Source: Oxalobacteraceae sp. CFBP 8761 (GTDB lineage: Bacteria > Pseudomonadota > Gammaproteobacteria > Burkholderiales > Burkholderiaceae_D). From it: DNA of 64,000 nucleotides. The stretch covers positions 186,001-250,000 of the forward strand of contig JACYUE010000002.1 in the NCBI GenBank assembly GCA_014841595.1, given 5' to 3'. Position numbers and translations under genes: made by a program. How positions within the stretch are numbered: position 1 is the stretch's first letter; every line of letters starts with the position of its first letter. The notes under the pieces are model-generated. The model saw nothing but the letters and a program-made list of their open reading frames with translations. It searched no databases and had not been told where the DNA came from. This document shows positions 17,662 through 25,522 of this stretch, one piece after another.

Positions 17662-18228
17662 ATGCGAACAACACGCGTCGCACACATCATCCTTGCCCTT
17701 GCCAGCCTTTGTGCAGGCCAGGCATTCGCGCAGCAACCGACCATCAAACCCGGGTTGTGGCAGATCGATATGGCGCTGCCCGACAAGGCGGCGGGCAATC
17801 CGCTGGGAGGCTACCTCGAGCTGATGAAAAGCCAGATGGCCCTGATGACGCCCGAGCAGCGCGCGCAGATCGACAAGATGATGGCCGCCAGCGGCACTGA
17901 ACTGAATGGCGATGGTTTGCGCACGAGACAGTGCATTACCCGGCAAAACATCAACGACTTCGATTTGTTCGGTAAAAAAGGCGCGGATTCCTGTACCAAG
18001 AAGATGACACCAACTGCCGACGGGATGAATGTGAGCATGACCTGCGCCCAGCCCCGGATGAAGGTCGACGCCGTCCTGAAGGCCGAGAGTGAGACATCGT
18101 ATCGGTTTGAATCAGTCACGACCGTACCTGGGCCGGGTGGCGCCGACATCAGCCAGAAATCGAGCGGCACCGGAAAATGGCTGGGAAGCGATTGTGGAAC
18201 GACCGCCGCAGCAGCAGTTGGCCGGTAA
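17662..18228 (+). CDS. DUF3617 family periplasmic protein
   Basis: 188 residues with a signal peptide ending at about residue 24 (AGQAFA-QQ). The mature sequence begins TIKPGLWQIDMAL, the DUF3617 hallmark, and contains four Cys, two in the central RQCITRQ and DSCTKKM and two later (TCAQP, SDCGTT). It ends with the KSSGTGKWLGSDC block. The function of the family is unknown. Convergent with the NRAMP gene, with only 13 bp between stop codons. Confidence 0.85.
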   Translation: MRTTRVAHIILALASLCAGQAFAQQPTIKPGLWQIDMALPDKAAGNPLGGYLELMKSQMALMTPEQRAQIDKMMAASGTELNGDGLRTRQCITRQNINDFDLFGKKGADSCTKKMTPTADGMNVSMTCAQPRMKVDAVLKAESETSYRFESVTTVPGPGGADISQKSSGTGKWLGSDCGTTAAAAVGR

Positions 18229-18241
18229 CGGGTACGCACGC

Positions 18242-19522
18242 TCAGGCGAGGGCAAACATGCACGCCACAGCGAGCGCCATCACCGACGTGCATAGCCATC
18301 CAAGGACTTTCAAGCGCCGGGAGATGGTCAATGCGCCCATGACGTCGTGCCGCGCTGCCATCAGCAGCATCACGGCCATGATCGGGACCGAGACGACGCC
18401 GTTGATGACGGCGCTCCAGTAGAGCGCCTTGATCGGGTCGATGGGTGCGTAGATCAGTGCAACCCCAAGAAGCGTCGCCAGAACGATGATCGTGTAGAAA
18501 CGCGGTGCCACGGCCGGCTTGTCTTGCAAGCTGTTTTTCCATTCGAATGTGCCCGCCATCGCGTAGGCAGCCGATCCTGCAAGCACGGGAATCGCCAGCA
18601 GGCCGGTGCCGATGATGCCAAGACTGAAAAGGATGAACGCGAATTCGCCGGCAATCGGCCGCAGCGCTTCCGCCGCCTGCGCCGAGGATGAAATATCGGT
18701 GATGCCGTGCAGGTGCAACGTCACGGCAAAGGTCAGCATGATGGCGAATGCCACCGCATTTGAAAAACCCATGCCAATATAGGTATCGACCTTGATCCGG
18801 TCGAGGCTTGCCTTGGCGTCGGCTGGCGCATATTTCAGCGCCCGCGCTTCGGGTATCGCACGCAGGTTTTCGACTTCCTGCGATGACTGCCAAAAAAACA
18901 GGTACGGGCTGATGGTGGTACCGAATACCGCAACAATCGTCGTCACGTAGGCGGCTTTCCAGGGCAGGTGCGGGAACGTGATCAAGCCGACCGCGACTGT
19001 GGCCCATGGCACCCTGACGACAAACACGGTCACCACGTACGCCAGCAGCGCCAGCGTCATCCATTTCAGGATACGCACATAGCGGGTGTAGGGAATCATC
19101 ACCTGCAGCACGGCAGACAATGCACCGAAGCCGATCGCATACACATGCGCGGGGCCGCCCATTACCAGCCGCAGGGCGTCGCCCATTGCCGCGATGTCGG
19201 CGGCGATATTGATGATGTTTGCAAGCAGCAAAAGCATGACGATGGCATACAGCAACGTCTTCGAATAATGGCGGCGGATATTGGTGGCTAATCCATGCCC
19301 AGTCACCACGCCAATACGTGCGCTGACAATCTGGATGCCCACCATCAGCGGATAGGTAAAGATCACCGTCCACAGCAACCCAAAACCGAATTGCGCACCG
19401 GCCTGCGAGTAGGTTGCGATACCGCTCGGATCGTCGTCTGCCGCGCCGGTGATCAGGCCAGGTCCTAATTTGGACAGCAATGTGGTGGGTTTTTCAGCGA
19501 ACGCCGGCAGGGACTCTTCCAT
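18242..19522 (-). CDS. Divergent NRAMP-family divalent metal transporter
   Basis: 426 residues with about eleven membrane helices. The overall fold is NRAMP (MntH-like), but both metal-site motifs differ. Helix 1 reads DDDPSGIATYSQAG in place of the DPGN form, and helix 6 reads GTTISPYLFFWQSS in place of the MPH form, so the Met that selects transition metals is missing. Known NRAMP relatives without that Met include magnesium-transporting and non-manganese branches, so Mg2+ or another hard ion is possible. No MntR or Fur site was recognised upstream. Confidence 0.82.
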   Translation of the reverse strand: MEESLPAFAEKPTTLLSKLGPGLITGAADDDPSGIATYSQAGAQFGFGLLWTVIFTYPLMVGIQIVSARIGVVTGHGLATNIRRHYSKTLLYAIVMLLLLANIINIAADIAAMGDALRLVMGGPAHVYAIGFGALSAVLQVMIPYTRYVRILKWMTLALLAYVVTVFVVRVPWATVAVGLITFPHLPWKAAYVTTIVAVFGTTISPYLFFWQSSQEVENLRAIPEARALKYAPADAKASLDRIKVDTYIGMGFSNAVAFAIMLTFAVTLHLHGITDISSSAQAAEALRPIAGEFAFILFSLGIIGTGLLAIPVLAGSAAYAMAGTFEWKNSLQDKPAVAPRFYTIIVLATLLGVALIYAPIDPIKALYWSAVINGVVSVPIMAVMLLMAARHDVMGALTISRRLKVLGWLCTSVMALAVACMFALA

Positions 19523-19615
19523 AATTGCAGGCTATTCCATTTACTCATGCATGGTCCAGGACGGACTGGAGGGGATGTTCATCACTTCCCCACGAGTCTA
19601 ACGTGTTCATTCGCC

Positions 19616-19635
19616 TTGTAGGATATTTCTTACAC
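19616..19635. promoter_or_regulatory. Shared upstream element of PEP-CTERM genes, copy 2
   Basis: TTGTAGGATATTTCTTACAC is the second copy of the element at 14293-14311, matching it at 18 of 19 positions after one single-base gap. It lies 145 bp before the PEP-CTERM glycerophosphodiesterase. I could not find an equally good -24/-12 promoter between it and the gene. Confidence 0.5.
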
Positions 19636-19779
19636 GGCGCACGCATTCATGCCACTGTCATCATGCCGAATTAGCATCCCCTCGTCATCCCCGCCGATAT
19701 GGCGCTGACAACTTCTGATGCGCTCGCCCGTGGTGCGAGGCGCGAAATAACTCATCACACTTGAAGAGGGGTTGCTTTT

Positions 19780-20808
19780 ATGAAAACGTCGCATCTTGGA
19801 CTGTTGCCGCTCGCGGCCATGCTGTTCGCGCCGGTCGCCGCCCATGCCATGCCCGTGTCGACACTCACCGGTGAACGTCCTTTGGTGATTGCCCATCGCG
19901 GCGCCAGCGGCTATCTGCCGGAAGAGTCAGTGCAGTCCTATCAGCTCGCCATCCGCATGGGCGCCGACTATATCGAAGGCGATGTGTACCTGACCGCCGA
20001 TAACAAGGCTGTAATGCTGCATGACGGCACCTTGAATGCCACGACGAACGTCGTCGCGTTCGCCGCCACGCATCCCGAGATCGCCGCCCTGCGTTCCAGC
20101 AATGGGACCTACGATGTGCGCAAATTCACGCTGGCGCAGCTCGAGAAGTTGTCCGTGACGTGCCGCAACGCCAATGGCTACTGCACCGACAAGACCTATT
20201 TCAACCCGGCCGTCTCGTACAGCTTCACGTCTTACGACGCCTTCCTCGACCTGGCCTACAACCATTTCCTGGAAACGGGTGTCGCGATCGGCGTTTTCCC
20301 GGAAGCCAAGCAGACCGGGCTGGAGGTTGCGGAAGCCATCCTGGCGGGCCTGACCAATGCGAAGTACAACGGCTACTTCACGACGGCAGGCCGCGCCCTG
20401 ACGCAGTCCTTCAACGCGGCGCAGGTGGAATACCTGAACACCAACTCGTCGATCCCGGTCAGCTATCTGGGCGTCTGCCCCAACACGGCAGCAGGGGCAG
20501 CTGCCGTTGCGGCCATCGCCGACGGGATCGGTCCTTCGGCAGGCCTGCTCAGCGCAGCCTGCGTGAAGGCTGCGCACGATGCGGGAATGACGGTCACGCC
20601 GTATACGTTCCTGAACAACCCGGCCAGCTACGAGGCCGCTTACAACCTCGGTGTGGACGGCGTGTTCACGAATTACCCGGACATCGCCGGCACTGTGCGC
20701 GACCAAGTATTCGGGCCGGCCACGCCAGTGCCCGAGCCGCATTCGCTGGCACTGCTGGGCCTGGGCCTGGCCGGCATCGTCGGGCTGAAGAAGCGCAAGC
20801 AGGCTTGA
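19780..20808 (+). CDS. Glycerophosphodiester phosphodiesterase with PEP-CTERM anchor
   Basis: 342 residues: a signal peptide (to about 24, AAHA-MP), a GDPD TIM-barrel domain and a PEP-CTERM tail. The catalytic His pair is visible: IAHRGASGYLPEES near residue 34 and MLHDGTLNATT near residue 77, with metal-binding Glu in YIEGDVYLTAD. The C-terminus is PVPEPHSLALLGLGLAGIVG then KKRKQA, an exosortase sorting signal. It should cleave glycerophosphodiesters outside the cell to glycerol 3-phosphate and alcohol. The combination of enzyme and PEP-CTERM tail suggests surface display. A terminator follows. Confidence 0.93.
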   Translation: MKTSHLGLLPLAAMLFAPVAAHAMPVSTLTGERPLVIAHRGASGYLPEESVQSYQLAIRMGADYIEGDVYLTADNKAVMLHDGTLNATTNVVAFAATHPEIAALRSSNGTYDVRKFTLAQLEKLSVTCRNANGYCTDKTYFNPAVSYSFTSYDAFLDLAYNHFLETGVAIGVFPEAKQTGLEVAEAILAGLTNAKYNGYFTTAGRALTQSFNAAQVEYLNTNSSIPVSYLGVCPNTAAGAAAVAAIADGIGPSAGLLSAACVKAAHDAGMTVTPYTFLNNPASYEAAYNLGVDGVFTNYPDIAGTVRDQVFGPATPVPEPHSLALLGLGLAGIVGLKKRKQA

Positions 20809-20826
20809 TCACGCAGGTGATTTGCA

Positions 20827-20860
20827 CGCCCGGCCGGCCTGTCCGACCGGGCGTTTTTTT
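20827..20860 (+). terminator. Rho-independent terminator of the GDPD gene
   Basis: Stem CGCCCGG (20827-20833) pairs with CCGGGCG (20847-20853), followed by seven T. It starts 19 bp after the GDPD stop. Confidence 0.9.
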
Positions 20861-20959
20861 ATGGCGGACACTTCATGCCCCGTGCATCGCCCGCGTCATC
20901 AGAGCGTCATCGGCGCTGGCTAAGATTTGCCGTCTTTCACTTTTGCCAATTGCCATCCC

Positions 20960-22642
20960 ATGAACCAATCGCATTCGCGTCGCAATTTCATTCGCACCTT
21001 TTCCCTCGGCACTGTCGCCGTGTCCACGCTCCCGCTCGCGGCCTGCGGCGGCGACGGCGACGAGCGCGTCGTCAGCTTCTCGCATGGCGTGGCCAGCGGC
21101 GACCCGCTGGCCGATCGCGTCATCCTGTGGACGCGCATCACGGCCACCGGTGCCGACGACATCGATGTCGGCTGGGAGATCTCGGAGACGAGCGACTTTT
21201 CGCGTACGGTGGCCTCGGGCAGCCTGCGCACCGGCAGCGCCAGCGATTTCACGGTGAAGGTCGATGCGACCGGCCTGACGGCCAACCGCAGCTATTTCTA
21301 CCGCTTCGGCTGCTACGGCCAGCTCTCGCCGGTGGGGCGTACCAAGACCCTCCCAACGGGCAGCGTGGCGCGCGTGCGCTTTGCCGTGTTCAGCTGCTCG
21401 AACTACCCGGCCGGCTACTTCAACGTGTATGCCGATGCCGCCAGGTTTGACGACATCGATGTCGGCCTGCACCTGGGCGACTACATCTACGAATACGCTG
21501 CCGGCGGCTACGCGTCGCAGAACGCGGGCACGCTGGGGCGCGTGTCGAAGCCGGCCACCGAGATCATCACGCTGACGGATTACCGGGTGCGCTTCCAGCA
21601 ATACCGCACCGACCCGGACCTGCAGGCGGTGCACGCGCGCATGCCTTTCATCGCCGTCTGGGATGACCATGAACTGACCAATGACACCTGGAGCGGCGGT
21701 GCCGAGAACCACGACCCGGCCACGGAAGGCCTGTGGTCGGCGCGGCGCCAGATGGCGATCCAGGCCTATCACGAGTGGATGCCGATCCGCGTGCCGGACG
21801 CGACGCGCCCGGACAAGATCTACCGCTCGTTCGATTTCGGCAACCTGCTGTCGCTGCACATGCTGGATACCCGCGTGATCGGCCGCGACAAGCAACTGGC
21901 CTACGCCAGCTATGTCGGCGCTGACCGCAGCTTCAACAGCGCCGCCTTTACTGCCGACGTGACGAACCCGGCGCGTCAACTGATGGGCACGGAGCAGACT
22001 GCCTGGCTGCGCAACCAGATGAGCAAGTCGACGGCCACCTGGCAAATCCTGGGCCAGCAGGTGCTGATGGCGCGCATGCTGCTGCCGGCGCCGATGGTGC
22101 TGGGCACGACGGGCTATGCGGCGTACTTCGCGATCGCCGCCAAGGTCAAGGCCGGCGTGGCGCTGAGCGCCGCCGAACAGCAGCAGCTGGCAGCCACACC
22201 GGTGCCTTACAACCTCGATGCCTGGGATGGCTACCATGCCGCGCGCGAGACGGTGCTGAACATGGCACAGACGCTGAACAAGAACATGGTGGTGCTGGCA
22301 GGCGACACGCACAATGCCTGGGCCAGCGACCTGGCCGACCAGCAGGGGCGGGCAGTGGGTGTTGAATTCGGCGTGCCTGCCGTAACCTCGCCTGGTTTCG
22401 AAAGCTACTTCCCGACTGTCGCGCCGGCCACCGTGGCAGGCGGCATGGAGCAGCTGATCGGGCCGCTGCAATACGCGGAGACGGCATTGCGCGGCTTCGT
22501 CGTGCTGACGGTCACCCCGACCGAAACACGGGCCGAGTACCGCTACGTCGATACGATCACGTCGAAAACGTACAAGGCGGTCGTCGGCAAGACGCTGCGC
22601 ATGTTGCCGGGGGTGGCAAACCGCAAGATCGTGGCTGCCTGA
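20960..22642 (+). CDS. phoD: Alkaline phosphatase D, Tat-exported
   Basis: 560 residues. The N-terminus is a twin-arginine signal, SRRNFIRTF at residues 6-14, followed by LPLAACGG, which could also serve as a lipobox. PhoD metal-binding motifs are present: FAVFSCSNYPAGYFN, HLGDYIYEY, VWDDHELTNDTW and VLAGDTHNAWASDL. It hydrolyses phosphodiesters and monoesters in the periplasm or at the cell surface with Fe/Ca cofactors. The ATG at 20960 gives the intact Tat signal. It follows the GDPD gene, so two phospholipid-headgroup/phosphate-scavenging enzymes sit together. No Pho box was seen in the 100 bp upstream. Confidence 0.93.
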   Translation: MNQSHSRRNFIRTFSLGTVAVSTLPLAACGGDGDERVVSFSHGVASGDPLADRVILWTRITATGADDIDVGWEISETSDFSRTVASGSLRTGSASDFTVKVDATGLTANRSYFYRFGCYGQLSPVGRTKTLPTGSVARVRFAVFSCSNYPAGYFNVYADAARFDDIDVGLHLGDYIYEYAAGGYASQNAGTLGRVSKPATEIITLTDYRVRFQQYRTDPDLQAVHARMPFIAVWDDHELTNDTWSGGAENHDPATEGLWSARRQMAIQAYHEWMPIRVPDATRPDKIYRSFDFGNLLSLHMLDTRVIGRDKQLAYASYVGADRSFNSAAFTADVTNPARQLMGTEQTAWLRNQMSKSTATWQILGQQVLMARMLLPAPMVLGTTGYAAYFAIAAKVKAGVALSAAEQQQLAATPVPYNLDAWDGYHAARETVLNMAQTLNKNMVVLAGDTHNAWASDLADQQGRAVGVEFGVPAVTSPGFESYFPTVAPATVAGGMEQLIGPLQYAETALRGFVVLTVTPTETRAEYRYVDTITSKTYKAVVGKTLRMLPGVANRKIVAA

Positions 22643-22651
22643 CGAGGGCAT

Positions 22652-22676
22652 GGAGCGAGGCGCAAGTCCTCGCTCC
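22652..22676. other. Hairpin between convergent genes
   Basis: GGAGCGAGG (22652-22660) pairs with CCTCGCTCC (22668-22676) over a 7-nt loop. It lies between the phoD stop and the stop of the small secreted protein, with no T tract, so it may act as a weak bidirectional terminator or an mRNA 3' end stabiliser. Confidence 0.5.
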
Positions 22677-22687
22677 CCTTCATACCA

Positions 22688-23047
22688 TCAACACATTCCC
22701 AGCTGCCAGACGAGTTTCTCACGATCCTTCTCCAGCAGCTGCACTTCGACCCCCTTGCTGGCCGAGCGCGTGATCACGACCGTCTTGTGAAAGTACGCGT
22801 ACTGGATGCTGACCGTGCCCGAACTCTCGCTGCGCTTCACATCGGCCCGGTCGAGGTTGAGCTTGAGGTTCTGCAGGATCTGCGCATCGGGCCAGCCGGC
22901 CGACAGGCGCACGTGGCGCGTGCGGTCGTCGCCATTGGCTTGCGGGTAGACGCGCTCGCAAGCATGGGCGGGCGCTGGCGCCACGACGAGCGCGGATAGT
23001 GACAGCAAGCCTGCTGCAAGAAGGTTCAGGGACAAGGCGCGGGTCAT
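22688..23047 (-). CDS. Small secreted protein of unknown function
   Basis: 119 residues from the ATG at 23047. A signal peptide ends near residue 29 (APAHA-CE), leaving an 89-residue mature protein that begins with Cys and ends with Cys as its final residue (WQLGMC), which could form one disulfide. The mature part alternates short strands, as in TVSIQYAYFHKTVVITRS. I do not recognise the family. It lies 28 bp downstream of the hybrid kinase gene on the same strand and may be transcribed with it. Confidence 0.65.
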   Translation of the reverse strand: MTRALSLNLLAAGLLSLSALVVAPAPAHACERVYPQANGDDRTRHVRLSAGWPDAQILQNLKLNLDRADVKRSESSGTVSIQYAYFHKTVVITRSASKGVEVQLLEKDREKLVWQLGMC

Positions 23048-23075
23048 GTTGTCGATGCCGGTAAGGAACAAGTGC

Positions 23076-24626
23076 TTACTGTAGCAGCAAGCGCAGCCGC
23101 TCGATATCGATCGGCTTGGTCAGGTGATGGTCGAACCCCGCATCGCGCGCCAGTTGCCGGTCGCGCTCCTGGCCCCAACCCGTTGCCGCAATCAGTTTGG
23201 TACCGGCGCAGGCATCCAGCCCGCGCAGGCGCCGCGCCAGCTCGTAACCATTGAAGTCGGGCAGGCCGATATCCAGTAGCGCCACTTCGGGCAAGAAGTC
23301 CGGTGCCAGCGCCAGTGCACCGGCGGCCGTGTGCGCCAGTAGCGTCGTGCAGCCGAACAGCTCGAGCATGGCCGCCATCGTCTCGGCCGCGTCGACATTG
23401 TCATCCACCACCAGCACCCGCAGCGCCGCCGGCTGGCCAGGTGCCGCCAATGCTGGTTCGGCCACCGCGCAACCCGCGATCAGCGGCAGACGCAGCGTGA
23501 ACTGGCTGCCGCGGCCCGGTCCGTCGCTCTCGCCCAGGATGTCGCCACCATGCAGCTCGACGATGCCGCGCGCCAGGGCCAGGCCGATGCCCAGGCCGCC
23601 GCAGGCGCGCTCGCGCCCCGGTTCCAGCTGGGTGAACAACTGGAAGATCGTGCCCAGGGCGCCCGCCGGGATGCCGATGCCGTTGTCGCGCACGCGCAGT
23701 TCGGCGTGGCCGGCCTGGCCGGTCAGTTCAACATCGATCAGCCCGCCATCGGGTGTGTACTTGGCCGCGTTGCCCAGCAGGTTGATCACGACCTGCGCCA
23801 GGCGCGTGGCGTCGCCATCGACGGTCAGCGGCGCATCGGGCAGGGCCAGGCGCAGCGTGTGGCGCGCCGCCGTCATCATCGGCGTCATGTCGTGCACCGC
23901 GCCGCGCACCAGCGCCGCCATGTCGACCGGCGCGCGCCGCAGCTGCATGCGGTTCTGTGTGATGCGCGAGACTTCCATCAGGTCGTCCACCAGCCGCGTC
24001 AGGTGCCGCAGCTGGCGGTCGAACGCACCGATCACGCGCGCGTCTTCGTCGTTGCCGTGCTTGATCTTGAGAACGTCGAGCGCGCTGCGCATCGGTGCGA
24101 GCGGATTGCGCAGCTCGTGCGACAGCGTGGCGAGAAATTCATCCTTGCGCAGGTCGGCCGCCGACAACTGCGTGTTTACTGCCTGCAGTTGCAGGTCGCG
24201 CTGGCGTTGCACCTCGCGGGCTGCATCGGCCGCGTCCGATCTGCACAGCAGCGCGTTTTCGTAGGCATGCCTGCTACCATCGCGAAACAGGGCCCAGTGG
24301 TCGATCTCGCGATCGCCGTCGCGCTGACGTACGAGCTGGAGCAGCACTGGCAGCCGCGCGCCGCCTGGTGTCAGGAGGTCGATCTGGATGTCATGCGCCG
24401 CGCCTTCGCTCTGCAGGCGCGGCACGCAGCACGTGTAGTGGAACAGCCGGGCGCTGGCCGGCAGCAGGTCGTGCAGGCGCGTGCCGATCAGGGCTCCCTG
24501 CGGCATGCCGAGCCACGCATGCAGGCTGGCGTTGGCCGTGAGGATCATGCCGTGTGCATCCGTTGCCATCAGGCCGCAAGCAGCCTGGTCGAAGAACAGG
24601 TCGGTCACGGTGAGGGCGGCGTTCAT
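23076..24626 (-). CDS. PAS hybrid histidine kinase with C-terminal receiver
   Basis: 516 residues, with no membrane segment. Domains: PAS (about 10-120), coiled linker, HisKA with H170 (LATLSHELRNPLAP), HATPase with N-box LLGNAAKYTPDGG, G1 DNGIGIPAG and G2 GGLGIGLALARG, and a receiver from about 403 with acidic pair D408-D409, phosphoacceptor D452 (ALLDIGLPD) and Lys in LTKPIDIE. The PAS resembles the type found in RsbP (ATDAHGMILTANASLHAWLG, LLPASARLFHYTCCVPRL). It starts 6 bp after the RsbQ-like hydrolase stop, so the two are an operon and probably one signalling unit. Confidence 0.93.
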   Translation of the reverse strand: MNAALTVTDLFFDQAACGLMATDAHGMILTANASLHAWLGMPQGALIGTRLHDLLPASARLFHYTCCVPRLQSEGAAHDIQIDLLTPGGARLPVLLQLVRQRDGDREIDHWALFRDGSRHAYENALLCRSDAADAAREVQRQRDLQLQAVNTQLSAADLRKDEFLATLSHELRNPLAPMRSALDVLKIKHGNDEDARVIGAFDRQLRHLTRLVDDLMEVSRITQNRMQLRRAPVDMAALVRGAVHDMTPMMTAARHTLRLALPDAPLTVDGDATRLAQVVINLLGNAAKYTPDGGLIDVELTGQAGHAELRVRDNGIGIPAGALGTIFQLFTQLEPGRERACGGLGIGLALARGIVELHGGDILGESDGPGRGSQFTLRLPLIAGCAVAEPALAAPGQPAALRVLVVDDNVDAAETMAAMLELFGCTTLLAHTAAGALALAPDFLPEVALLDIGLPDFNGYELARRLRGLDACAGTKLIAATGWGQERDRQLARDAGFDHHLTKPIDIERLRLLLQ

Positions 24627-24632
24627 GGACGG

Positions 24633-25436
24633 TCAGCGAAGCTGCTGTGTGAGGAAGGTGTCGATGGCGGCCGAGACGGCGGTCGGCGCACTCATGTGCG
24701 GACAATGGCCGACATTCGGTACCATCGCAAACGTGCTGCCGGGCAGGTTCTGGTGCAGCCATTGGCCGGCCGTGCGCGGCGCGATCAGGTCGTCGCTGCA
24801 TTGCAGGATCAGCGCCGGCGTCGTGGATTTGGGCACATCAAGACGGTGGTCCGAGCGGAACGTAACGCTGGCAAAGTGATGCGCGATCTCGGGATCGTTG
24901 CGGCAAAAACTGGCCGTCAGCCCGGAAGCCAGGTGGGGCTGATTGGGCGCGCCCATGATGGTGGGTGCAAGGCTGTGCGACCAGGCGATGAAGTTCGTCT
25001 CCATCGTCTCGAGCAACTCGTCGATGTCGTCGCGCGTGAAGCCGCCGGTATAGTCGCCGTCGTTGATGTAGCAGGGCGACGGACTGACCATGATCTGGGC
25101 CGCAAAGCGCTCGGGTGCAGCGATCGTGGCCAGCAGGCCGATCGTCGCGCCGACCGAATGGCCGACAAACACCACCGGGCCGCTGGCATGGGCATCCATG
25201 ATGGCGAGCAGGTCGTCGGCATGACCCTGCAGCGTCGCATGGCGCGCGCGGTCATAGGCCGAAAGGTCCGAGCCGCCGGAGCCGACGAGATCGTAGGTGA
25301 GGACGCGATACCGGTGCTGGTAGGCGGGGGCGAGGTGACGCCACATCGTCTGGTCGCAACCGAAACCATGGACAAACACCATCGTGGCGGCGCCCCGGCC
25401 GGCAAGGTGAACGTTATGGCGAAGCTGGGCGGACAT
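24633..25436 (-). CDS. RsbQ-like alpha/beta hydrolase (receptor-type)
   Basis: 267 residues. The catalytic triad can be placed: S94 in VGHSVGA, D216 in CSDDLIAP and H244 in VGHCPHMS, close to the RsbQ positions (S96, D219, H247). The oxyanion segment FVHGFGCDQTMW and the spacing match RsbQ and its plant relatives KAI2/D14. In Bacillus, RsbQ makes a small-molecule signal perceived by the PAS domain of RsbP. Here the gene is directly upstream of a PAS hybrid kinase, which suggests the same sensory logic with a kinase output. Ligand unknown. No signal peptide, so cytoplasmic. Confidence 0.9.
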   Translation of the reverse strand: MSAQLRHNVHLAGRGAATMVFVHGFGCDQTMWRHLAPAYQHRYRVLTYDLVGSGGSDLSAYDRARHATLQGHADDLLAIMDAHASGPVVFVGHSVGATIGLLATIAAPERFAAQIMVSPSPCYINDGDYTGGFTRDDIDELLETMETNFIAWSHSLAPTIMGAPNQPHLASGLTASFCRNDPEIAHHFASVTFRSDHRLDVPKSTTPALILQCSDDLIAPRTAGQWLHQNLPGSTFAMVPNVGHCPHMSAPTAVSAAIDTFLTQQLR

Positions 25437-25522
25437 TGAATGCCTCTCGTCGGTTCACGCAGATATACACAAAAAATAGCATCATTCCTGTGTAATGTCA
25501 GCAATGCCGATGTAAAAGGCGG

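Noticed and set aside
19636..19779. A sigma-54 promoter before the PEP-CTERM glycerophosphodiesterase
   Set aside because: The best candidate, TGGCGCT near 19700, lacks a TTGC element at the required spacing.
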